From Lingula anatina (taxonomy: Eukaryota; Brachiopoda; Lingulata; Lingulida; Lingulidae), in the NCBI RefSeq assembly GCF_001039355.2, contig NW_019775525.1:311502-375501 (forward strand): DNA of 64,000 nt, in the 5' to 3' direction. Below the pieces are notes generated by a model. That model was not told where the DNA came from and searched no databases. It saw only the letters and a list, made by a program, of their open reading frames with translations. Each line of letters opens with the position of its first letter. Positions within the stretch are counted from its first letter, which is position 1. Below, piece by piece: positions 12,501 to 25,327 of this stretch. A program made the translations under genes and the position numbers.

Positions 12501-14523
12501 TTAAGGATCTACAATTATCACTCTTTCTTGTTCTCGGTACAGTGATAATTTTCCCTCATAATCTTTGGTGGCAGAGAGCAAGTAATCATCTAATGTTCTT
12601 TCCAATATTGAAGCAATAAAACGAATAAAAGGCCTAACATCTCCTTCACTTGCTGTCTCAATGTGTTGATAATAGAGGTGTTTTTCACCCACTGGAATTA
12701 TAATGGGAGGGTAACCAGCATGCATAAGTATGAGATTCATGAGTAATCTTGCCGTCCTTCCATTTCCATCGTAAAATGGATGGATGAGCACCAGTTTATA
12801 GTGGGCCAAAGCACCAAGTTCTACTGGATGCATCCTCATAGAGACATCAGAGTTTAACCACTCTGTAAACTCCTCCATTAATCCAGAAACATCACTTGCT
12901 GCAGGAGGAATGTAGTGTCCAACATAAACTTGAGTGCTTCGTATGTGACCTGCTTCAACTGGGTCTACAAACCCAAGTACTCTTTTGTGAATTTCTAAAA
13001 TATCATTTAAAGTTATTTTCCCAATTTTTTGTACTAATGTACTATTAATATAGCTCAGAGCTAAATCTAGTCCTAAGACTTCATTGTGTTCCATAATGCT
13101 TTTGCCTGCAATAGCCATTCTGTTCTCTACTACAGATCTTGTCTGTGATAAAGTCATAGTATTACCCTCCAAAGCTACAGTATGATATATATGATGAATA
13201 TAACTTTCTTTCTTCATCCTTCGGAGTCCTGGGTGATTTTCAGGTATCCTAAAAAACATCTCCCGTTTCTTTTCTATCCTATTAAACTGAGCTTGGTCTA
13301 TTTCTTGTACAAGTGGTAGTGTCCTCTGTCTGTTAGCCATGGCTTTACTGTGCTGTGGACTGGCTGCAATAGCTCTGTAATACATGTGTTCTGCTTTGAT
13401 GATGTTCTCTCCTTGGTTCTCTAGAAATTCTCCATATTCATTTAAAATATCTGCATGTGTTGGATCTAATGCCAATGCATGTTCGAACAGCTTCAAGGCT
13501 TTTTCATGTTTACCATGCTCCTTCATTTCAACTGCCAGTTTCAAAGCTGCCAAGGCTTCTGTTTTCACTTCTGGAAATGAAGAAATATACATAATATGGA
13601 CCCTGAAACCATATAATGTGAAAATATTTCTTTTTAATGTGACTTCCTCAGCTTGAGTTTATATGACAGCAAAACAAACAAAGCATACGTAAAATTTTAT
13701 AATTCAGAAAAAAAATGTTGAGCAGTGTTCAGAACAGATTATTTCAATTTGTACTAATGCTTTACTGACAATTTAGTTGGTAAATGAATCTAAAAACCAC
13801 ATAAAATGACTTTAAATACCACAATGGTCTACCACACACACAAAAAAAAGCATTAGTTAAGTATATATCAACAAAATTATATGTAATCACCATATGTAGA
13901 TCTACAGTATACCATTGTAAACTATATACATTGTACTAATCCTGCCACCAGTAAACAGTTTACTAAGGTAACATATGGTGAATTTATCAAATTTATTAAA
14001 AACAATCATTTAAACCTTATCTATTTATGGTTATTATTATTTTGCTTATTGCAGGCTATTGCGGTATTCTAACATGCTTTTATGTTTTTTAGATTCATTA
14101 ACCGATGAAGGTGACAGTCAAGCTCGTTTTTAATGAAAGTGAAAATAGTTCAGTTTTAGTATCCAAGATTTATGATAACTTACCTTCTTTCTTCTCCAGT
14201 ACTTTTTTTGAACGTGCCAGTAAACTCGTCTTTGTGACAGTGTCACATTGTAAATCCTCAAGGTGTTTTTTGTATATTAAAACTGAAGGATTAGAGATTT
14301 CCTTACTTTTTAACTCGGAATCGCCGAAACCAAAACTTGCGTTCGCTATCAAGCGAGTTACATTTGGAATATATATGGAAAGATAAGCTAAAGTTATACC
14401 ACTAAATAGAACAATCAATATAGTAACTTTTGGCAACATTACGCGTTTTTCTCCTGCCTCTTCATTATCTAAATGGCTTCTAAAGCCGTTAACACATTTG
14501 ACTTCATCTTCCCATTTTGCCAT
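12501..14523 (-). CDS. FICD: FICD: Fic-domain protein adenylyltransferase of the ER
   Basis: Two coding exons, 14184-14523 and 12501-13570, joined in phase 1, give about 469 aa (human FICD has 458). In the known family this ER type II membrane enzyme AMPylates and deAMPylates the chaperone BiP. Visible here: a cytosolic N-terminus, one membrane segment (VTILIVLFSGITLAYLSIYI, about residues 33-52), two TPR units (about 117-190), the inhibitory-helix motif TVALEGN with the regulatory Glu at about residue 248, and the catalytic motif HPFYDGNGRTARLLMN with His at about 377. Both sites are shifted by the same 14 residues from human Glu234 and His363, so no internal gap falls between them. All key residues are intact. 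It is transcribed divergently from DDX51. Confidence 0.97.
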
Positions 14524-14722
14524 GTCAAACTCTAATGAAAACTTCCGGTTATTCGTCTCTATTTGATTGGTTTACATTGGATTTCCCACAATTCTAACGG
14601 AAATGGACAACAAACATGTCTGCGCCCTTGAGATGGCATGAGTAACACAGGCTGATAGGTTATGGGTGCACTTCGCTGTTAGTTAGATTATATATGACAG
14701 CAGAGTTGTGTGAAAAGAGGCG
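14524..14722. promoter_or_regulatory. Bidirectional FICD/DDX51 promoter
   Basis: Only 199 bp separate the two start codons, so both 5' UTRs and the shared promoter must lie here or extend into the genes. Visible sites: a perfect ETS-type ACTTCCGG at 14541-14548, an inverted CCAAT box (GATTGG, 14565-14570), and AGATGGC (14631-14637), resembling a YY1 site. CpG is more frequent than in the surrounding introns. An in-frame TGA at 14711-14713 closes the DDX51 frame upstream of its ATG. Confidence 0.7.
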
Positions 14723-17700
14723 ATGGCATTATTTTCAGTTTCTAGGTTAGTTTTTAAAGTTGATTTTAAAATGTAACACTTATAGTTACCGCAGTGACAA
14801 AGTCCTACGTACAGTACTACAGTGTTCGCAATATAATATTTAAACGATGATTTGATGTTCACTCCCGAAATATCCTCAGCTCCCATCATGTATGAATAGG
14901 CTTGGAGTATGTTAAAATACAAAAGGCCATTAAAAATAATACTAGATCAAATTATTTGAATAGCAGAGATGGTGATCAAGTGCACCATATCATATGGCAT
15001 ATCACAAACGAGTAATTAAATACACAGTATGTAAAATTAAAACTGTAGTGCCAGACGCTGGATAGAACCAGCTGGATAGCTCAGGTGGTAGAGCACTCGC
15101 CCTGTTAGCGAGAGGTCTCGGGTTCGATCCCTGGTCTGGCAGGTGGTTTTTCTATACTCTCCCAAAAAAGGCACTACAAAACATAATTTGACTTTTAAGA
15201 CAAAGACTTGTAACAAAATTTAGGGTTCCCTCAGTAAAAGGCATGCAACAACAGGCCTTGCTCTTACTCTTTTTTGATATCACCTTGGTAAATGAATCTC
15301 AAAAACACAAAACGACTAATATATTCTATAGCACAAAATTCACACATTAGCACTCATATTCATGATTGCTGTTCCATATGTATGCATCTATACACTGTTT
15401 TAAAACAAGAGACCAAAGGCCTCTAAAAGTTTAACCAGTGTGCCCATCTACCATGATGGGGTAGCTCTCAAATTTTTATCTTACCTGTCATCTTTTCAAC
15501 TCACACACTCCAGAAAAACCAACAAGTTTTCTGTCAACAGAGCCATGAATATGGTAACATTCATCTGTTGGTCTACCAGTTAGGTTACTGTGAAGTCAAA
15601 CACAGCTGCCACAAACAGACTTCTTAATGTGAAAAATATATTAGAAATGGTTTCCTGTTCTAAACAAACATGAATAATCATGTTGGTCAAGCAATTTTGT
15701 ACACAATTCTGCTTAGTAGGTTGCTTCCCAGAGAGAAAAACAGTGTATCATTATTTGACCTACCTGATGCATTCAGAAACTCATTTGTGATTATTATTAT
15801 TATTATTTTTTTTAACGAGTGCTTGATTTCACAGTGAGAGGTAAGCTAAAATGAGCATCACAGTGGATGCACAACTGGTTGTTATTTACAACTTTTGAGG
15901 CCTTTGCTTTCATGTTTAAGCACAGTGTACATATCAGAAACAGAAGTGCTAATGCATGAATTTTGTAATGTATATTAAAAAATGTTGTAGGTGTTTTATT
16001 CTAATTTTTGTTACATAACATTTGACATCTGTAAAACATTATGTGTGTTCAAACTGATTGTTATTTCTTACTCCCAACAAATGTAAGCACACTTTTCTTC
16101 ATCTAACTTGATCATAAGATTACAATACAGCGTATGTGTTGAGATAATAGATAAAAGCTATAGCCAAATAGAATATTTTATATTAAGTAAATGTGACTAG
16201 AACTTTTTGTCAGACATAAACTTTTTAAAATTCCTGATAATGTTCAAACAGTCATTTTGGTTTAGACTTTAGGATTTTTAAGTTCTTGTTTTTGATTGTT
16301 CTTGTAATTTCCATGAATGAAAACAAGGTATATTTAATATATTTTAGATTCAGTGGTGATGCATATGATACAGATGGAAACAAAAACAAAAAAGCTGCAG
16401 ATATACTTGCAAATATTCACAGAAAAGCTAAAGAGAAGAGAAGGCAATCATGTTCCAATGTACATGAAGCAAAAGAAGAAAGTGCAATTTTAAAGCATAG
16501 GGATTTGACTCAAAATGTCTCTTTTAATATTAACGAGGAATCGGTTAAACATCCAGTTGATCATGTAGAAACAAAGCCAAATGATTTGAAAGAGACCTTT
16601 CTTAAAAAAGACGAATCTAAGCCCTCTGCAAAAAATGTGAAAAGAAAAAGGGAAAAGAGAAAACTTAAAACAGACCACGATTCTGAAAAAGACATGTACC
16701 TTGACAGTAGACCAACAATATCTGGAGTTGTCAAGTCAATTTCTCAAGATTTAGAAGGGGAAAAGAAAAGAAAGAGATTTGCACACCAACAGCAAGATGA
16801 CAAAGAACAAGCAGATATTTCTGATGAACCTCAAGTAAAGTCTTTGAAAGAGTCAACTGAGACTGGTATTGCAGATGCTGATGATCAAATAGAAGGTGAA
16901 AGGCAGGATTTTGCCACTGAGGACCAAACTGCAGAAGGAGGCTTTACGGTCCTTGGAAACTTTTATAAAAAGAAACAAGAAAAGGTACTAATGTTAACTC
17001 ATCAATTGAAATACAAATATTTGGTGGCAAAAATGTTATGTGCATGTAAAGAGACATTCTTTCACTTATGTATGACTTATTATCTTTTATTGAAGGTATT
17101 TTGTAAAATTGTGAGCTTGTTATGCACCCTACCATGGTAAAAGTTCTTATTTCAGGTTCACCGCCAGTTGCCAGCCTGGTTATCCCATCCAACTATTGTT
17201 CCTATTGACATCAGATATCAAAAATCTGATTTGGATGCTGTGAAAGGGTTAGATGAAAGCTTACGAGAAAAACTAAAAGAAAACAATATATCATCTTTTT
17301 TTCCAGGTTTGTATGTTATTTTTTCTATATTAGTTTTTTTGGTAGAATAGCTCCAAAAAGGATTACATTTTTCAGAATAGGCATAGTAAGTCAGTTTTTT
17401 TTAATTTTAAGTTAAGAATTTCCAATGTCTGCAAAAGGAATAAAATTGTAAAGGTCATGCATGTCTGAAATATATTAGGAATCATAGTGAATATTAATCC
17501 ATAGACACACTTGTATTTATTAGTCCAGGCTAGTGTTATCCCTGCTATCCTTCAGTCTGTGGAGTATGGTATGGGACGTGCAGGATACAGGCCAAGTGAT
17601 ATCTGCTGTTCTGCTGCTACTGGAAGTGGAAAGACACTGGCATTTGTGTTGCCTATTGTACAGGTTATTATTTTACTTCTTTGGTAGAAATGGAATGATC

Positions 17701-17847
17701 AAATATAAATTATTTGTTTACTTAGTTACTTACTCTCTCAGTCAGTTAACTGTTTACTTTTATTAACTAATGATAAATATAATATTGTTGCTTTGAATTT
17801 AATTACAGATCTCATTTAAAAAGGTATTTTTAAGTGGTTTAACATCA

Positions 17848-17928
<81 letters not shown>

Positions 17929-20900
17929 CAATTATGATTTTATATATTATTCTTTCTCTTAGAAAAGTAGAAGTTTGAGACAGGAAAGAATGTGCATGTA
18001 ATAGTTCTTATATTTAGTATGATGGCTTTTATTTTTATATTTAGTATGATAGCTTTATTTATTGCTTCCATGAATATTATTATGTACAGCTTGTTGCTTT
18101 TTTTTTCTTTCAGATTCTACAATCACGTGTTGTGCCTCAAATACGGGCATTAGCAATTCTACCAAGCAGGGATCTAGCAACACAAGTTTACAAGGTGTTT
18201 CAGACTTACTGTTCTGCCACACAACTGAAGGTAAAAGAAAAACTTTTAGAGAAGATTAATGTGGAGGAATATTTATGTCCTGTATCAACTAAACTTTGTC
18301 TAGTTGTAAACATATTATGGTATTAAATAAAATTGTATCAGAACTTGTACGAAGGGGTTTTAAGACATCATAATTATTAAAAAACTTCATTTTTATAACT
18401 GTTTAGTGTTGTAATAAAGATATGTATTGCAGGTCGGTTTGATCATTGGTCAAAAGACATTGGGCAGTGAACAGACAACAATCGTAAAGAAAAGGTCAGT
18501 ATGTTACTCTGTAAGTCAGTGTTACATAATTAGTAATTATAATTCTGTCAGATTTCACCTTCTCACAGGTGATAGTTTCTAAGAAATGTTTTTCCTTGTT
18601 CCTAATTACCATACACTAAACTTTTTTTACGTTTTTATTGCAGTCACAGAGGTTTCCAGAGTTTAGTAGACATTTTAGTAGCAACTCCAGGGAGATTGGT
18701 GGACCATATTAATCTCACACCTGGATTTACATTGCAACATTTACAGTTTTTGGTGAGATGCGGATTGAATTAAGAATGATATTTTATCTGATACACAGGA
18801 TTTTTCAGTTTAAAATTTGTTAGAATTTGATGGTGGTTCATTAATTGATAATAATAATTCAGCTGCCTTGGTGGAGCTTTTTTCTATGAGTTTTTTTAAT
18901 TTTGGGAATACAACTGTAACAATGTGTATTTGTTCAGGATGCTTATAAAATGTTGACTTAAGACTACTTAAAAGTAGTTTCAATGTTAGTTAATTGTTGT
19001 TCAGTTTTCAAAAAATTAATATATTAAATAGATAAAAAATAATAGTTATAGTGCTTATTAGTTGAAAATCAGTACCTTCTGCTGATATCCATTTTGTGAG
19101 TGCTAACAGTAAATGAAAAAAAATTCTGTGGGTTCAGGTAATAGATGAAGCTGATCGTATGATGGATGAGATAAAGCAAGACTGGTTAACTCGAGTGGAG
19201 ACTGCAGTTTATGAGCATCGGACCAAACCAGGTGCTCTTAATGCTGCAAGGTAAGAATTATCATCCCTGCACTTCTGGGACAAAAGTCAGGGGTCATGTT
19301 ATCCTGTCCATCTGTGCATTAGTAATTTCCATTATTTCTTCCTTAGCCATTAAAGTTAGTTAAGTGAAACTTTGGGGATTGATAGATCTATCATCAGGGA
19401 TGTGCATTGGCACTCCTGAATTATAGTGCAACACGGGGTTGGGCTTTCCCTGGGGGTGGTTGATTCTTTATTCTTTTCACATTGTTATTTCTGCTAACTC
19501 CTCCCAGGTCATTGTAGCAAGGAAGTTAAAACTTTTTGGGATTGATACACTTATCATTAGGAATGTGGATGGGCCAGTCATAATTTATGTGCGTGTGTGG
19601 GGTGATTCTCTTTACATCAAGCATTTTTTCAACAATACTTTTTAAGCTGCTATTATGAAGATCGTTTGCAACAATTTTATATATATAGGACCCAGGCATT
19701 GTCATAAATATCGAGGGAATGGGGTCCCTGAGGGTATGCTACTCTTTACAATGTGGAAAAGTGTAGGGCTATGCTATGGCTACCCATAGAAACCATTAAG
19801 TATGTTAATGGTATAGAGTTCAAGATAATACAGGAATTGTCACTTGAAGCTTTAAAAGTCTTTCAAAAATATTTGGTAAAACAATTGTGTCAATATTGTT
19901 CCAGTTTGTTTATATCTTGAAAATCTGTGAATTATTTGACGTTTTTCAGCCTTAGTAGAACATCAGTTTTAGTTTTTTTTTCTTAGAATATTTTGCATGA
20001 TTTGTTTAAAACTCATAACATTAAATTATTCATTTTAGTGCCAGTAGACTAGATATGCCAGTAAGTATATTGATTTTGAAGTATCAACTGTAGAATCTTT
20101 TGAATCTCACAACTTGAATATTCTATTGCTTAATTTGTTTTAATCAATACAATTTTTTTCATTTAATCATTTATATGTAATATAAAAAGATATTTTAATA
20201 ATGAATTGTTAATCACAGATTGCAGTAATCAAGACCATATGCCAGCTTTTTTATGTGAAGAAAATTAGTAGTTTTTTTTTTCTTTCCACAGCTACACAAG
20301 CTTTTGTTCTCAGCGACACTTTCTCAGAACCCAGAGAAACTCCAGCAACTTAATTTGTTTCAACCAAAGCTGTTTACTGCAGGTTTAAAAGAACGGGTGG
20401 AAATTGAATCAGTTAATTTGACATCAGGTGACAGTACATATACTTATAATACATTTGTGTTACTTTTATGCTAAACCTTGATTTTCACTCTCCTTTTATT
20501 TTTTCTCTGCCCAATAACATGAAAGCTTTTCACGCCATATGTATCAAGTTTATTTTATTATATTTTAAACATTTGCATGAATTTCTGCTAGAACCAAGTT
20601 GTGCATCTTAGTTACCTATTTCTATTTTTAACAGGAAAATGAAGCAACATAATTTTTAGCTCATTAAAACCTGCCTTGCATTGCCACAAAAAGAAAGTTA
20701 TTTACATGTGCTTACATGTAAGCATGTGAATGTTTTTATATTTTAGAGAAAACAGGAGAGGAAGATGGACTGGCAAGGATAGAAGGTGGCTTTGTTGGAA
20801 AATACACTACACCTGTTGGATTAAGTGTTAGTTTATAACCTTTTTATTCTCCTTTACTGAGTATAAATGAAAGTTAATATTACAATATTCTGCCCCAATT

Positions 20901-21604
20901 TTAAGGGTGCAATTTAGGAAATGACCTCTTTTCCTGTATATAGAGAAAATGATTTAAGCTTAGTTAGAGTTATTATTTTCAAGTATATTTGTTTTAATTG
21001 CTGAGGTTTCAGTCATGTTGTGGTCTTGGAAAAGATACTGAATAAGTGCATAGAAAGTTTCTTGGTATCTGTTGAGCTATATACTTTCTGTTTTATAGGA
21101 ATATTTCATCCAGGTGGCAGCTCAAGACAAACCACTTGTTGTTCTCCACTTGATGCACCATTTGAAGTTCAGACATGTCCTGTGCTTTACCAACTCAGTA
21201 GAGGCCACTCACAGGTATCAGTCTGTCAGAGAGCATTGAATTGACACATGAATTGTAACAAAAGTGTAAAAGGACTCCGAAGAAATCAATTTTTAATACT
21301 GCTTTATTAAAGGGATAACAACTCTTCGTATGAGATATTTCACTATAAATACATTGTAAACAACTCATAGACAAAAATGGCAACTATAGCAATTATTCTG
21401 AAATCTGTGCTTGTCATCGGACCACATGACCTCCATAGATGTCCTTATTCTGCAATAATTTCTTAAGAGATTATTACTACAAAACAAACTTAAAAAAAAA
21501 AAACAGGGACAAACCTTGAATGTAAAAATGGATTCATTAACCATTGGTAAGTATGGTAAAATTGTCATTTACCCCAGGAAAAAATTCATTTTATGGCCAA
21601 AAAT

Positions 21605-21635
<31 letters not shown>

Positions 21636-24600
21636 TTGTTTGGATTTTTTCATCCTGGTAGAATATAATCATAAGGTTAAGCCCAGTTAACCAGTGTGTA
21701 CTCTCTTGTCAGTCATATGGCAACTGGCCGGAAAATATTCACAACTGAGCGCGTGCACTGAGATGACGTCGTGGTTGAAATTTTGTAAATTGCGTAACCA
21801 TCGCGGGAATTCATGAATTTTCTTAATTGTCGTTATACTTGCTTGTGAAGAATTAAGACGTGATAGCAGAGTTCACTACGCGTCTCGACGTCTGCGATTT
21901 ACCTATAAATAAGCAGAAATGAGTGAGCTAGAACTCGAGGAAGTCGGCCAACGGGTCAATTTTTGGCCATAGCAACACTGTAACAAATTGTGATATCTCC
22001 TTTATTAGAAATAACACGTCTTAATAAATTCCGTAAAATGTTGCTTTTTCAAAAAGAAAAATACGAGTCAAGTTTTATCGAAATATATAATCGGAAACTT
22101 TTTATGCGAGCTGTTGAAGTGTGCTTTTTGACTCTATTCCGCTAGATGTCAGCCATATTCTGACGTCATATTCTCCAATACAGAAGCAAGTGAAAGGTCT
22201 GAAGACTTCACTAAATTTCGAGAATCAATATACTTGTCACTTGTTTGCACAATAAAATGTCCCTTTTAAGTTAAATAAATAATATCTTAGGCGTTTATAT
22301 CATTTTACCTTTCTAGATGTCTTATTTCAAAAGAAGATGTTTTATCGTTATATCGCACCTGCACAAGTCAAGTCGGTTGCGAATCCTCCACAAAATTTTC
22401 TGTCATAAAGCTTATCTGCACAATCCTGAGTTACGAGTAGACTGAACATAACATTTTAATTCTGTTTACCATTACGGACTGCGGCTCTGCCAATATAGTT
22501 TCTTGTTTATTCATAGTAAAATAATGAACCTTAACCGACTTCATAATGAAAACTGCTTCAATATTTCTCATGTGGTGTGGAGGAGTTTAATTAGTAGGAA
22601 ACAAGAACAAGAAAATGACTTTTAATGGGAAAGAAGCATTAAACTTGCCGTAGAAATCCAAAAATTTCCAACTTAAGATATTATTCAAAAACGCATATAT
22701 ATACATATAGGCTATACTTACGTACTGTAGTATGGCAAATCAAATCTTAAGCGATTTATTCTAAAATCTTGGTTCTTCTCCCACACCCCCCTTTATTTTG
22801 CAATACCTGCTATTTGGAATGTGGCATTTGAATCTTTGATACTTTTTGGATACTTTTTTTTACAAATATGCGCGTTGTTTTATAAATAGCTAGGTCAACA
22901 TATAATCTCCTGCATAAATGATATCAGAATACATAAATAAAATCAGGTCATTTTCTTATGATCATTTTTTATATAAACGATAAAATACCATACAAATTTG
23001 AAAACACTAAATAATGATAGAAAATTCGTTATCGGCGGGATTATCTAACCTTGACTGTTCAATAGGAACTCCCACAATGCTTTAGTAGTTGAAGGTCTCC
23101 TTCAAGGTCATCGTAAAACTTTCCAGGAATGTACACGAAAGGTACAGTGAGAGAAATATTACTTGATCGTTTTTCTTTGAAATAATATATGTGTTGCTAT
23201 TTTTAATAAAGATGTAACCTGCAAATAAATGTACTTTTTGCGACGGTCTGAGACCGCCATTTTTTCGTCATTATTTGAGCTGCATCTTGGATTATTTCTT
23301 CTGGTGACAATACAAGAAATAACACGTTCTTGAAACTTTGAAATTTTAAACCTTAGGTGGTGTTTTAACTTATATCTAAAAATGAGATAAATTCGAGGCT
23401 GGAAACTTTTTTCCCGCAACATAGTCCCACCCCCTACGATACTCATTTTGATAACGATTTTATTTGCAAAATTCAAAATCGTGAACATATTTCATTAAAA
23501 TTTTTGCATATTTCAGTAATCCTTTGAAATCGAGGGTAAGGGCATGAACTTTTCTTATGATCTTTACAAAATTACAAGTAAAAACGTCCTGGTTTGTTTT
23601 TAAACTGGTTTTATTTGCAAGGTACAGTTTTTCACATCAGCCATCGCATTTGTCCAGAAACGGCGCTACTTCGTGACGCGGACTCACTGAAAAGTTTCAA
23701 ATAACCGCCATGACGTTACGTTTTTCAGCCGGTTGCCATCTGACTGTTGTGTGTACATGCACACTCCAGGATAACACAAGGTTTTATTATGTGTAAGTAT
23801 TTTATATACCTTTTTTGCAAAATAAATGTATTGCATTAAGGTGAATTTAAATTTTTTTTTTTCAGATTGTTTCTACTAGTCAAACTTGTAGGTGGTCTAG
23901 AAGTGCGAGAATTCTCCTCTAGTTTGCATGCCATCAAGAGAAATCGCATCCTCAAACAGTTTGCAGCTGGGAAAATTGATCTGTAAGTGTTAGAGAATAA
24001 CTTGATTTATGATGGAAGTTGTAGCGGACCACGAGTAAAAACGAAGAAACATAGTTGGATACGACTGTCGTTTATTCACACAGCATGAACTGTTCACAGC
24101 CCAATTCAACTGAACAGAACTGAATTAGAACTGAACAGAAACTGGTGAAAACTATAAAAAGAAAAAAAATAATAACAATACAGTGAAATATCGAGATAAA
24201 CTAAATATACTAAATAACTAAAATTTATGTGATCTTAAAAAAAAAACAATCTTTACAAATGTGTAAGTTTACTTCACTAATTATTTAATTTCAAACACTT
24301 ACACTAAAACAATATCCATACTCATTCTCTGCTGCCAACTGGCTGCCCAGAGACGGTCATGACAATCTGAGCTGTTACTGTAATTTATTAATAGCGTAAA
24401 AATACATGTACATGTTGTTCATGAAAATGCTACACCCATACCAACATACACTTTGATAAACACAATACCCATAGCCTACATTACTGATTATGATTATGAA
24501 AAACTTGTAAACTTATGTTAATTACACAAAATACTTCCATATAAAGTGAAATCTAAATTTCACTTTATTAAATGTATAAATTTTATACAAGCTACATGGG

Positions 24601-25260
24601 ATATCAAACCATACCTTCACTCTGCCAGTAAGTAATAAATGACCACGCAGATCACATGCAACATCGCCTTTTATACAGCTGACCATATGAATAATTGAAC
24701 ACATTTTACCTAATTGAGCAGTGTTAGCAGTTTCTCATCTAACACAATCTGAATAAACATAAGAACGTCGTGGAAATAAAAATGAAAATAATAATTATAT
24801 ATATATAATTTCTGCCGTGTTGGCAACAGAGGTAAAACATTAAAACTATTGGTTTGATGTCTTGAATAATTCTTAGAGTAGCTTACATAGATGGATGTGT
24901 ACAGATATGCACACACGCTTGCCGGGTATATGTACCCACACACACACACAAACACACAATATAAACACACATAAAACAAAGTATAAGTCTTTAGGACACA
25001 GAATTAAGTATGATATCCTGAATTAACATATTTAAACCATTATTGACAGCTTGGTTTGCTCTGATGCCATGGCCAGAGGTATGGATGTGGACAATGTCCA
25101 GTATGTGCTGTCCTATGACTCTCCACCATATATAAAGACATATATCCACAGGGTAGGGAGGACTGCCAGAGCTGGGAAAGTGGGAACAGCTGTCTCTCTG
25201 TGTGAAAAGAAGGAGGTAGGTTGTAATGTAGGTGGTAAATAGATAACATTGGTTGTTCGA

Positions 25261-25327
<67 letters not shown>

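Noticed and set aside
13384-13656. Plus-strand open frame over FICD
   Set aside because: Antisense shadow of the FICD TPR exon.
15070-15141. Functional tRNA gene
   Set aside because: The anticodon loop lacks U33, the acceptor pairing with the adjacent bases is imperfect, and the matching acceptor half is displaced by a duplication.
17850-17926. CRISPR-like or other ordered repeat array
   Set aside because: It is a plain dinucleotide microsatellite; no repeat-spacer structure exists anywhere in this animal sequence.
23159-23488. Minus-strand 109-codon open frame as a gene
   Set aside because: No domain, basic low-complexity composition, lies within a transposon-like intron block, no splice or promoter context.
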